64,000 nucleotides of DNA, taken from the NCBI RefSeq assembly GCF_900187065.1, contig NZ_LT906483.1, forward strand, positions 496,001-560,000, written 5' to 3'. Of the stretch, positions 19,748 to 27,307 are shown piece after piece. Numbering within the stretch: the first letter of the stretch is position 1; each line of letters begins with the position of its first letter. The DNA comes from Mycolicibacterium thermoresistibile (GTDB lineage Bacteria; Actinomycetota; Actinomycetes; Mycobacteriales; Mycobacteriaceae). The translations under genes were made by a program, and so were the position numbers. The notes under the pieces were generated by a model. The model searched no databases, was not told where the DNA came from, and was given only the letters and a program-made list of their open reading frames with translations.

Positions 19748-21829
19748 CTATTCCGCGGCGCGCAGCGCCGGCCACCACATCCGCGGGCCGATCAGGGTGA
19801 ACAGCGCCGGCACCACGACGGTGCGCACCACGAAGGTGTCCAGCAGGATGCCGAGCCCGACGATGATGCCCAGCTGGGTCAACACGATCAGCGGGAGCAC
19901 TCCGAGCACGCAGAACACCGCGGCCAGCACGATGCCGGCGCTGGTGATCACCGCCCCGGTGGCCGAGACGGCGCGCACGATCCCGCCGCGCGTGCCGTGC
20001 CCGACGGTTTCCTCGCGCGCCCGGGTGACCAGGAAGATGGTGTAGTCGACGCCGAGCGCGACCAGGAACAGCAGCGCGAACAGTGGTGTGGCGAAATCCA
20101 GTGCGGGAAAACCGAACACGTGCACGCTGATCCAGCCGCCCAGGCCCAGCGCGGCCAGCGAGCTCAACAGGGACACCGCGACCAGCACCAGCGGCGCGAG
20201 CGCGGCGCGCAGCAGCACGTACAGCACCGCGAGCACGACGACGAGGATGGCCGGGATCAGCACCAGCCGGTCGCGGGTGGATGCGGCGCTCGCGTCACGG
20301 GCCTGTGCGTCCGAACCGCCGACCAGTGCGGACTGATCCGCTTTCCGTACTGAATCCCGCAGCGCGTCGACGGTTTCGAAGGCCTCCGCGGATGCGGGTT
20401 CGGCGTCCAGCACCACCGACCACTGGGTCAGGCCGGTGCCCGAACGGCCCGATTCGGCCGCCGACACCACGCCGGGGGTCTCGGTGATCGCCAGCTCGAC
20501 CTCATTGGCCCGCTCGGTCGAGGCGAGCACCTGGGTCGGATCGGTGATTCCCCGCGGGAAATGGGCCGCCAGGGTCTCGTAACCGGTCACCGATTCGGCC
20601 TGCACCCGGAACTGTTCGGTCTGCGACAGCCCGATCGGTGTCCCGAGCAGCCCGGTGCACATCACGGCCAGCACGGCCAGGGTCGCGGCGGCCACCGGAC
20701 CGGGGCGGTCGGCCACCCAGTCGGCGATCCGCCGCCAGAGTCCGCTGTCGGTCAGCGGTTCGGCGCCGGGTTGCGGGACGAACGGCCAGAACAGCCGCCG
20801 GCCGAACAGGGCCAACAGCGGTGGCAGCACCAGCAGCACGAACACCGCGGCCACCACCAGCCCGGACGCCGCCTGCAGACCGAGGCTGCGGGTGCTGGGC
20901 ACCACGCCGAACAGCAGGGTCAGCAGGGCCAGCACCACGGTGGCGTTGCTGGCCAGGATCGCCGGGCCGGCGTTGCGCACCGCGACCCGGAGCGCGGCAT
21001 GGTGATCGGGGTGGGCCTGTTCGCCGCCCCGGCCGAGTTCCTCGCGGTAGCGCGAGATCAGCAGCAGGGAGTAGTTGGTGCCGGCGCCGAACACCAGCAC
21101 GCTGGTGATGCCCGAGGTCGACCCGTCCGGCATCAGCCCGAAGGCGTCGGCGATGTGGCTGCCCACCACCGCGGCCACCCGATCGGCGATCGCGATCACC
21201 GTCAGCGGCACCAGCCACAGCACCGGGGAGCGGTAGGTGAGGATCAACAGCACCGCCACCACCAGCGCGGTGACCACCAGCAGCGTGATGTTGGCACCGG
21301 AGAACGAGTCGGCGATGTCGGCCCCGAACGCCGGCCCGCCGGTCACCTGGGCCTGCAGATCGGCCGGCAGGCCGTCGGCCGCCGCGGTGCGCAGATCGGC
21401 GACCGCGTCGGTGAGGTCGAAGCCGGACAGTTCGCCGTCCAGCGGCACCGTCGCCACCGCGGCCATGTTGTCGTCGGAGAGCAGCACCGGCGGAGCCGGG
21501 GCGGGAGCGCCACCCGCGGCGGTGAGCAGCCGGTTCCGGGCCTCTTCGGCGGCGGCGAAGTCGTCGGGGGTCAGCATGGTGCCGTCGCCGCGGGTGACGA
21601 CCAGGATGGCCGGGGCCTGGTCACCGCCGGGGAACTCGGCGCGCAACTCGTCGACCCGTGCCGAATCCGCGGTGTCCGGGACCATCGCCGGGGACTGGCT
21701 CGCACTCTCGTCGGCGCCCGCCAGGCCGATCAGGGCCCCGCAGGCCAGGATGATCGTCAACGCCGGCACCCAGGCGCGTCGAGCACTGACGAATCGGGCC
21801 AGTCGATCCCATCCGGAGATGCGCGTCAC
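19748..21829 (-). CDS. MMPL/RND family membrane transporter, compact type
   Basis: A protein of about 693 residues with the MMPL fold: two repeats of one large extracytoplasmic loop plus five to six helices. The first helix starts at RAWVPALTIILACGALIGLAG, and the second repeat ends with VALGVDYTIFLVTRAREE, the conserved Asp-Tyr pair of proton-driven MMPL pumps. It is shorter than MmpL3 or MmpL4-type proteins and resembles YdfJ-like members. The cargo is unknown. The start is uncertain: GTG 21829 gives a normal N-terminus (VTRISGWDRLARFVSARR), while earlier TTG/ATG codons would add up to 32 unusual residues. It is divergent from purT. Confidence 0.8.
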   Translation of the reverse strand: MTRISGWDRLARFVSARRAWVPALTIILACGALIGLAGADESASQSPAMVPDTADSARVDELRAEFPGGDQAPAILVVTRGDGTMLTPDDFAAAEEARNRLLTAAGGAPAPAPPVLLSDDNMAAVATVPLDGELSGFDLTDAVADLRTAAADGLPADLQAQVTGGPAFGADIADSFSGANITLLVVTALVVAVLLILTYRSPVLWLVPLTVIAIADRVAAVVGSHIADAFGLMPDGSTSGITSVLVFGAGTNYSLLLISRYREELGRGGEQAHPDHHAALRVAVRNAGPAILASNATVVLALLTLLFGVVPSTRSLGLQAASGLVVAAVFVLLVLPPLLALFGRRLFWPFVPQPGAEPLTDSGLWRRIADWVADRPGPVAAATLAVLAVMCTGLLGTPIGLSQTEQFRVQAESVTGYETLAAHFPRGITDPTQVLASTERANEVELAITETPGVVSAAESGRSGTGLTQWSVVLDAEPASAEAFETVDALRDSVRKADQSALVGGSDAQARDASAASTRDRLVLIPAILVVVLAVLYVLLRAALAPLVLVAVSLLSSLAALGLGGWISVHVFGFPALDFATPLFALLFLVALGVDYTIFLVTRAREETVGHGTRGGIVRAVSATGAVITSAGIVLAAVFCVLGVLPLIVLTQLGIIVGLGILLDTFVVRTVVVPALFTLIGPRMWWPALRAAE

Positions 21830-21911
21830 GGTCGTCCAATATGGCAGACCGCGCGGCGTGTCGGGGCGGCGACATCGCATTGCCGCCCGCGTCTGGCAGG
21901 CTTGACGAGCG

Positions 21912-23276
21912 ATGAGTGAAACCACTGAGGGCAGGGACCCGGTGACCGACCCGGCGACCGACCCGACGGCCGAGCAGGCGACCGACCCGGTGGCCGAGGC
22001 GGCCGGGCCGGGTGGTGAGCCGAAACTCCAGGCCGGTGCGCCGGTGGACGATGAACCCGCGGCACAGGCCGAACCGGCGCGGCCGGCCCGTCCGACCGTG
22101 ATGCTGCTCGGCGCCGGCGAACTGAGCCGGGAGTTGGTGCTGGCCTTCCAGCGGCTCGGTGCCGAGGTGGTCGCCGTGGACCGGTACGCCGACGCGCCGG
22201 CCTATCCGGTGGCGGATCGTTCGGTGGTGGCGACCATGAGCGACGCCGATGCCCTCACCGCGGTGATCGAACGGGAAGCCCCGCAGTACGTGGTGGCCGA
22301 ATCCACCGCGGTGGCCGTGGACGCCCTGATCGCCGTCGCCGAACGCGGCTCGGTCGAGGTGTTCCCGACGCCGCGGGCCATCCGGCTCAGCTACGACCGG
22401 GAGGGATTGCGCCGGCTGGCCGCCGACGAGCTGGGCCTGCCCACCGCGCCGTTCTGGTTCGCCGGTTCCGTCGAGGAACTGACCGCGGTGGCCCAACACG
22501 CCGGGTTCCCGCTGGTCGTCCGGCCGGTCACGGGTCCGGCCGGCAGCGGGCAGTCGGTGCTGCTGCGTGAAGACGACGTCGAACCGGCGTGGCACCGGGC
22601 CATCGCCGCCGGTCACTTCGCCCAGAACCGGGTGATGGCGGAGACCGTCGTCGAGATCGACTATGAGGTGACGATGCTCACCGTCCGCACCACCGGCCCG
22701 GCGGGGCCCACCATCCGGTTCTGCGAGCCGATCGGACACCACCACCGCAACGGTGAGGTGCTGGAGCTGTGGCAGCCGCAGCAGATGTCGCCGGTCGCGC
22801 TCGACGCGGCCAAATCCATCGCCGCCCGCATCGTCAACTCGCTCGGCGGCCGCGGGGTGTACGGCGTGGAGTTGCTGGTGCGCGACGACGAGGTGTACTT
22901 CTCCGACGTGCGGGTCCGGCCGCAGGACACCGGCCTCGTAACCTTGCGATCGCAACGGCTTTCGCACTTCGAGTTGCATGCCAGGGCGATCCTGGGCCTC
23001 GCGGTGGACACCATCATGATTTCGCCGGCCGCCGCGGAGGTGCACTACGGCGGCTCCGAGGCGGCGTGGCCCGGCGGGACCGGTGGGGCCGAGCTGACGG
23101 CGGTGCTGCGGGAGGCGTTGAGCGTGCCGGAGAGCGACGTGCGGCTGTTCGGCGGACCGGATGACGAGACCGACGCCCCGCACCGTCTGGGGGTCGCGCT
23201 GGCCACCGCGCCGGACGCCACCGCGGCCCGCAGGCAGGTTCGGCAGGTGTCCACGGCATTGCGCAGGCTCTGGTGA
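21912..23276 (+). CDS. purT: formate-dependent GAR transformylase
   Basis: A 454-residue ATP-grasp enzyme that makes formyl-GAR from GAR, formate and ATP in purine synthesis. It shows PurT patterns: VMLLGAGELSRELVLAFQRLGAEVVAVDRY, EVTMLTVRT, ELWQPQQMSPVALD, and RPQDTGLVTLRSQ. It has an acidic extension of about 60 residues before the domain that E. coli PurT (392 aa) lacks. The ATP loop reads GPAGSGQSV where E. coli, as I recall it, has SSSGKGQTF. The metal site retains the Glu of GVELLV but has FSDV where E. coli has FSEV. It is the Rv0389 counterpart, upstream of the rhodanese-metZ pair. Confidence 0.88.
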   Translation: MSETTEGRDPVTDPATDPTAEQATDPVAEAAGPGGEPKLQAGAPVDDEPAAQAEPARPARPTVMLLGAGELSRELVLAFQRLGAEVVAVDRYADAPAYPVADRSVVATMSDADALTAVIEREAPQYVVAESTAVAVDALIAVAERGSVEVFPTPRAIRLSYDREGLRRLAADELGLPTAPFWFAGSVEELTAVAQHAGFPLVVRPVTGPAGSGQSVLLREDDVEPAWHRAIAAGHFAQNRVMAETVVEIDYEVTMLTVRTTGPAGPTIRFCEPIGHHHRNGEVLELWQPQQMSPVALDAAKSIAARIVNSLGGRGVYGVELLVRDDEVYFSDVRVRPQDTGLVTLRSQRLSHFELHARAILGLAVDTIMISPAAAEVHYGGSEAAWPGGTGGAELTAVLREALSVPESDVRLFGGPDDETDAPHRLGVALATAPDATAARRQVRQVSTALRRLW

Positions 23277-23291
23277 TGGTTTGGTGATCCG

Positions 23292-23738
23292 ATGACCGAA
23301 CAACCCGACGCGGCCGGCGACCGGCCGACCGCCACCCCGTTCCTCGGCGCCCTGGTGATCATCATTGGGGTGCTCATCATCGTCGGGCTGATCAACCTGT
23401 TCGACCGTGAACCGGTGACTCCCGAACAGGAGATCATCGGCGCGGTGATCGCGCAGAACGACGCACTGCAGCGGCAGGACTACGCCGACTACACGACGTT
23501 CACCTGCGCCGCCCAGCACAAGACCGAGTCCGAAGTCCTTGATGAACAACGCAACTCGGTCGACCGTCGCGGCGAACGGTACCTCGACGACGTCACCGAC
23601 GTCACCATCGACGGGGATCGGGCCACCGCGCGGGCGATCTATCACTTCGACAACGCGCCCGACGACGAGGTGGCGGCCGAAATGACGTTCGTCCGGGAGG
23701 CCGGAAGCTGGAAGGTCTGTTCACCGGGTCCTCGTTAG
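23292..23738 (+). CDS. small single-pass membrane protein with NTF2-like C-terminal domain
   Basis: A 148-residue protein with a short cytoplasmic start, one membrane helix (LGALVIIIGVLIIVGLINLF) and an extracytoplasmic domain of about 105 residues. The domain's end (EMTFVREAGSWKVCSPG) resembles the ends of the proteins at 11318-12151 and 1-345. It also has a second cysteine in FTCAAQ that could pair with the last one. Similar proteins are annotated as lumazine-binding-like, DUF4878-like or Mce-associated. No function is known. It lies 15 bp after purT and 19 bp before the rhodanese gene, probably in one operon. Confidence 0.7.
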   Translation: MTEQPDAAGDRPTATPFLGALVIIIGVLIIVGLINLFDREPVTPEQEIIGAVIAQNDALQRQDYADYTTFTCAAQHKTESEVLDEQRNSVDRRGERYLDDVTDVTIDGDRATARAIYHFDNAPDDEVAAEMTFVREAGSWKVCSPGPR

Positions 23739-23757
23739 ATGTGGGAGACTCACCGCC

Positions 23758-24171
23758 GTGAGTTACGCAGGAGACATCACCCCGGAGCAGGCCTGGAAGC
23801 TGCTGTCCGATGATCCGGCGGCGGTGCTGGTCGACGTGCGTACCGAGGCTGAATGGCGATTCGTCGGCGTCCCGGATCTGACCTCGTTGGGGCGTCGGGC
23901 GTTGTTCATCGAATGGGTCCGGCAGGACGGCAGCCTCAATGAGAACTTCGTCGAGGAGTTGACGTCGTCCGGGTGTAAACCCGGTTCGGGTCCGGTGGTG
24001 TTCCTGTGTCGGTCCGGCAACCGCTCGATCGGCGCGGCGCGGGCCGCCACGGCGGCCGGGATCGAGCCGTCCTACAACGTGCTGGACGGCTTCGAAGGCG
24101 ACCTCGACGAGCACGGCCATCGCGGCCGCACCGGGTGGAAGGCCGTCGGACTGCCCTGGAAGCAGTCATGA
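23758..24171 (+). CDS. rhodanese-like sulfurtransferase (Rv0390-like)
   Basis: A 137-residue single rhodanese domain. The active-site loop CRSGNRS places the persulfide cysteine at residue 84, and LVDVRTEAEWRFVG near residue 24 is the CH2A-type motif. It is coupled by ATGA to metZ, the homocysteine-forming enzyme. This points to a role in supplying or handling sulfane sulfur for methionine synthesis, though the exact partner is inferred. The GTG start at 23758 has GGGAG upstream. Confidence 0.9.
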   Translation: MSYAGDITPEQAWKLLSDDPAAVLVDVRTEAEWRFVGVPDLTSLGRRALFIEWVRQDGSLNENFVEELTSSGCKPGSGPVVFLCRSGNRSIGAARAATAAGIEPSYNVLDGFEGDLDEHGHRGRTGWKAVGLPWKQS

Positions 24172-25403
24172 CCGACCGGCCGCCCGCATCCAAGCCGTCC
24201 GTGCGGACCCCGGCCGGGCTGCCCGACGGGGTCGGCCCGGCCACCATCGGGGTACGCGGCGGTCTGCTGCGGTCCGAGTTCGAGGAGACGGCCGAGGCCC
24301 TGTACCTCACCTCCGGTTACGTCTATGAGTCCGCCGCCGACGCCGAGCGGGCGTTCGCCGGGGAGATCGACCGCTTCGTCTACTCCCGCTACGGCAATCC
24401 GACCATCGCGATGTTCGAGGAGCGGTTGCGGCTCATCGAGGGCGCTCCGGCCTGTTTCGCCACCGCGACCGGCATGGCCGCGGTGTTCACCGCGCTCGGC
24501 GCGCTGCTGGGCGCCGGCGACCGGTTGGTGGCGGCACGGTCGCTGTTCGGGTCGTGCTTCGTGGTGTGCAACGAGATCCTGCCCCGCTGGGGAGTGCAGA
24601 CCGTGTTCGTCGACGGCGATGACCTCGGACAGTGGGAGCGGGCGCTGTCGGAGCCGACCACCGCGGTGTTCTTCGAAACCCCGTCGAATCCGATGCAATC
24701 GCTGGTCGACATCGCGGCGGTGACCGAGCTCGCCCACGCCGCCGGCGCGAAGGTGGTGCTCGACAACGTGTTCGCCACCCCGCTTTTGCAGCAGGGGTTC
24801 CAGCTCGGCGTGGACGTGGTGGTGTATTCGGGCACCAAACACATCGACGGTCAGGGCCGGGTGCTCGGCGGGGCGATCCTCGGCGACACGGACTACATCG
24901 ACGGGCCGGTGCAGAAACTGATGCGCCACACCGGCCCGGCGATCAGCGCGTTCAACGCCTGGATCATGCTCAAAGGCCTTGAGACCCTGGCGGTTCGGGT
25001 GAACCACAGCAACGCGTCGGCGCACCGGATCGCCGAGTTCCTGGAAGGACACCCCGCCGTGCGGTGGGTGCGTTACCCCTTCCTGGAGTCCCATCCGCAA
25101 TATGATCTGGCCAAACGGCAGATGCGAGGTGGTGGCACGGTGATCACGTTCGAGTTGGACGCACCGCCGGACGGCGGCAAACAGCGTGCGTTCGAGGTTC
25201 TCGACAAGCTGCGGTTGATCGACATCTCCAACAACCTCGGTGACGCCAAGTCGTTGATCACCCATCCGGCCACCACCACCCACCGGGCCATGGGGGCGGA
25301 GGGCCGCGCCGCGATCGGCCTCGGTGACGCGGTGGTGCGGATCTCGGTGGGCCTGGAGGACACCGAAGATCTGATCGCCGACCTGGACAGGGCGCTGAGT
25401 TAG
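24168..25403 (+). CDS. metZ: O-succinylhomoserine sulfhydrylase
   Basis: A 411-residue PLP enzyme of the Cys/Met metabolism family that makes homocysteine from O-succinylhomoserine and sulfide. The PLP-binding lysine lies in VVYSGTKHIDGQGRVLGG, the phosphate-binding region is FATATGMAAV, and YSRYGNPT is the usual tetramer-contact motif. The GQGRV sequence after the lysine is typical of MetZ. It starts inside the rhodanese stop codon and ends next to the start of the small basic protein gene. It is the Rv0391 counterpart, supported by the neighbouring purT and rhodanese genes. Confidence 0.93.
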   Translation: MTDRPPASKPSVRTPAGLPDGVGPATIGVRGGLLRSEFEETAEALYLTSGYVYESAADAERAFAGEIDRFVYSRYGNPTIAMFEERLRLIEGAPACFATATGMAAVFTALGALLGAGDRLVAARSLFGSCFVVCNEILPRWGVQTVFVDGDDLGQWERALSEPTTAVFFETPSNPMQSLVDIAAVTELAHAAGAKVVLDNVFATPLLQQGFQLGVDVVVYSGTKHIDGQGRVLGGAILGDTDYIDGPVQKLMRHTGPAISAFNAWIMLKGLETLAVRVNHSNASAHRIAEFLEGHPAVRWVRYPFLESHPQYDLAKRQMRGGGTVITFELDAPPDGGKQRAFEVLDKLRLIDISNNLGDAKSLITHPATTTHRAMGAEGRAAIGLGDAVVRISVGLEDTEDLIADLDRALS

Positions 25404-25832
25404 ATGGCCCGTCGGTCGTCGGCGCAGTCGCGAGCCAGGAAGGCGGAGGCGAAGAAGGCCCGGCGACGCAAACGCAAGGCGGCCCGCGACGCCACCTGGC
25501 TGCCCGACGAGACCATGGCGGCCGTGGCGGACACCACCGACGTCGAGGCGATGGACGCGGTACTGACCGCCCGCGGCTGGGAATTCGACATCGACAACTC
25601 CAGCGATGAACTGGTCAGCTGGTTCTTCGCGGCGTCGGGCATCGTCACCGACGACGAGGCGGTCGAGACCGTCACCAGGATCTGGTTGACCACCGAGGAC
25701 GAGTGGCACGTCATCCTCGTCGGGTCCGGCCCCGACGGCATCGATTACGTGTTCTCCGCCGAATCGCTGCTGGCCAATCTCGACGCGGTGGAGAACTTCC
25801 GCGCCGGAGACCCCGCGCCGGTGTTCGCCTGA
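25404..25832 (+). CDS. conserved hypothetical protein with basic N-terminus
   Basis: A 142-residue protein. The first 28 residues are strongly basic (RRSSAQSRARKAEAKKARRR), and the rest is an acidic alpha/beta domain (WEFDIDNSSDELVSWFFAASG, then WHVILVGSGPDGIDYVF). No known domain is recognised. A basic tail on an acidic domain could suit binding to nucleic acid or ribosomes, but this is speculation. The ATG follows directly after the metZ stop, so it should be the last gene of the purT-metZ transcript. A 20-bp-period array begins right after its stop. Confidence 0.65.
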   Translation: MARRSSAQSRARKAEAKKARRRKRKAARDATWLPDETMAAVADTTDVEAMDAVLTARGWEFDIDNSSDELVSWFFAASGIVTDDEAVETVTRIWLTTEDEWHVILVGSGPDGIDYVFSAESLLANLDAVENFRAGDPAPVFA

Positions 25833-26030
25833 CATCGGCTGTGCGCCGGCCGCGGCGAGCGTGAGTCGGCTGTGGCGGGGGTGAGCCGGCTGCGGCGGGT
25901 GTGCGTCGGCTGCGGTGGTTGTGCGGGTACTGCGGAGATTCGGCCGGATCCCCGCAGTGGCCGAACTATCCCCGCAGTGGCCGCACTGTCGACGCAGTGG
26001 CCGCACAGCCGGTGTGGTGGCCGCACAGTC
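25833..26030. repeat. 20-bp-period inverted array, locus 2a
   Basis: GTGnG begins at 25841, 25861, 25881, 25901 and 25921, exactly every 20 bp, in units resembling GTGCGTCGGCTGCGGTGG. The centre is a 28-bp near-palindrome at 25930-25957 (CTGCGG inverted against CCGCAG, with GATTCGG facing CCGGATC). The right arm has GCAC at 25983, 26003 and 26023 and CAGTGG-type repeats at the same 20-bp step. No gene is present. This and locus 2b fill the 457-bp gap between two convergent genes. Confidence 0.85.
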
Positions 26031-26289
26031 GCCATGACGTCCGTGCACTGAAAGGCGCAGCGACGTCGTGGCGGTTCTTCAGCCGCGGCGGGTGTAAGCC
26101 GGCCGCGGCGAACGTAAGCCGGCCGCGGCGGGTGTGCACTTGCTGCGGTGGGTGTGCGTCGTTGGTGTCGGTTGTGCGGGTACTGCGGAGATTCGGCCCG
26201 ATCCCCGCAGCCACCGCACAACCAGCACAGCCACCGCACAACCACCACAGCCACCGCACGCTCACCGCGCGGCCGGCACACCCGACGCT
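26031..26289. repeat. 20-bp-period inverted array, locus 2b
   Basis: This is a second copy of the same architecture. Left-arm units begin at 26094, 26114, 26134, 26154 and 26174 (GTAAG or GTGCG types). The 28-bp central palindrome at 26183-26210 is nearly identical to that of locus 2a. Right-arm GCAC occurs at 26216, 26236, 26256 and 26276, embedded in CCACCGCAC units. About 41 bp around the centre (25917-25957 and 26170-26210) match with one difference. The array ends at the SDR stop codon. No gene is seen. Confidence 0.85.
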
Positions 26290-27177
26290 CTAGGACTTCT
26301 GTCCGGACCTGTCCTGCTGCTTGTTTCCACCCTCGAGCACCCCGAGCGCCTGCTGCGCCCGTTGCTCGTAGCCTTGGCGCGCCTGCTGGTCGAACTCCAG
26401 GAAAACGGTGTCCAGCCCGAGCCGCTTGTTCAGCCAGCGACGCCCGCGCGGGCCGAGCGTCTGCGCGGCCTGGGCGATGAACCGGAGTGGACCGGGAACC
26501 GACACATGCGTTTTGGGCTTGTCGAGCGTCTTGACGATCGCCGCGGCGATGTCCTCGGGCTCGGCCGGTTTGGTCGCCGCCGTCTCCTTGGTGCCCGAGA
26601 TCAGCTCGGTGCGGGTGAACGGCGGCATCACCACCGACACCTCGACCCCGTAGGGCGCCATCTCGTCGGCCAGGGCCACCGACAACCCGACCACGCCGAA
26701 CTTCGCGGCGTTGTACGGCACCTGACCGGGCACCGGGATCAGCCCGGACATCGACGCGATGTTGATGATGTGCCCGCTGCGGCGCCGGACCATATCCGGC
26801 AGCGCCAGCTGACAGCCGGTGAGCACGCCGTACAGGTTCACCTCGATGGAGGACCGGATCGCCTGCTCGGACTGCTCCAGGAAGGGACCGATCGGCATCA
26901 CCCCGGCGTTGTTGATGAGCACGTCGATGTGCCCGCCGCCGTCGGTGCGCGCCTTGTCCAGGAACGTCGCGAACGACTCGCGGTCGGTGACGTCGAGCGG
27001 GTAACCCGACACCGGCCCGAGCCTGCCCAGTTGCGCGACGGCCGACTCCTGCAGTGCCACGTCCCGGTCGCCGATGACCACTCGTGCACCCCGCGCCAAC
27101 AGCGCTGTGGCGGTGGCGTAGCCGATGCCGCGGGCGGCCCCGGTGATCGCGATGGTCTTGCCCCTGATGTTGTCCAT
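26290..27177 (-). CDS. short-chain dehydrogenase/reductase (SDR)
   Basis: A 295-residue classical SDR. The nucleotide-binding motif is TGAARGIG (residues about 12-19), followed by VLINNAGVMP. The catalytic residues are the Ser of NIASMSG and YxxxK in YNAAKFG, with PPFTRTEL after it. The last 45 residues form a lysine- and glutamine-rich extension after the fold. A NAD(P)-dependent alcohol or carbonyl substrate, perhaps lipid-derived, is likely. The ATG at 27177 is chosen since the longer frame upstream is antisense to the LuxR gene. A TetR-like operator overlaps its -10 box. Confidence 0.88.
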   Translation of the reverse strand: MDNIRGKTIAITGAARGIGYATATALLARGARVVIGDRDVALQESAVAQLGRLGPVSGYPLDVTDRESFATFLDKARTDGGGHIDVLINNAGVMPIGPFLEQSEQAIRSSIEVNLYGVLTGCQLALPDMVRRRSGHIINIASMSGLIPVPGQVPYNAAKFGVVGLSVALADEMAPYGVEVSVVMPPFTRTELISGTKETAATKPAEPEDIAAAIVKTLDKPKTHVSVPGPLRFIAQAAQTLGPRGRRWLNKRLGLDTVFLEFDQQARQGYEQRAQQALGVLEGGNKQQDRSGQKS

Positions 27178-27185
27178 GGGCCCAG

Positions 27186-27203
27186 ACTTTACAGGTGTCA
27201 AGT
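27186..27203 (-). promoter_or_regulatory. leaderless promoter of the SDR gene overlapped by a TetR-type palindrome
   Basis: On the minus strand TAAAGT (27186-27191) lies 8 nt before the ATG. It is half of the imperfect palindrome ACTTgACAccTGTaAAGT (27186-27203; 7 of 9 base pairs match), a form typical of TetR-family operators. A bound repressor would cover the -10 box. No TetR gene lies next to it, so the regulator is unknown. Confidence 0.5.
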
Positions 27204-27294
27204 TTTCTCCGGAAGTGGGCTGCCGCTCCACCGGGGCACCCCCGCACCAGCGCGGACTTCCGGGAAAAAACGTCGGCGGCGCCTGGGGCGGGCA

Positions 27295-27300
27295 TACGAT
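27295..27300 (+). promoter_or_regulatory. -10 box, leaderless promoter of the LuxR-ATPase gene at 27308
   Basis: TACGAT is followed by 7 nt and GTG at 27308. The open frame runs further upstream, but it lacks conserved sequence and would overlap the SDR promoter. Confidence 0.5.
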
Positions 27301-27307
27301 TCTGCGG

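Noticed and set aside
21621..23645. A 674-codon minus-strand frame opposite purT.
   Set aside because: purT and the following membrane protein gene are clear by motif. The antisense frame has no recognisable features.
25841..26280. The phased arrays as a CRISPR array.
   Set aside because: There are no identical repeats separated by unrelated spacers of constant length. Units are 20 bp, degenerate and inverted about a centre, and no cas genes are present.
27195..27202. TTGACA on the minus strand as the -35 box of the SDR gene.
   Set aside because: It lies only 4 bp from the TAAAGT -10 box, so it cannot be its -35. It is better explained as half of the TetR-type palindrome.
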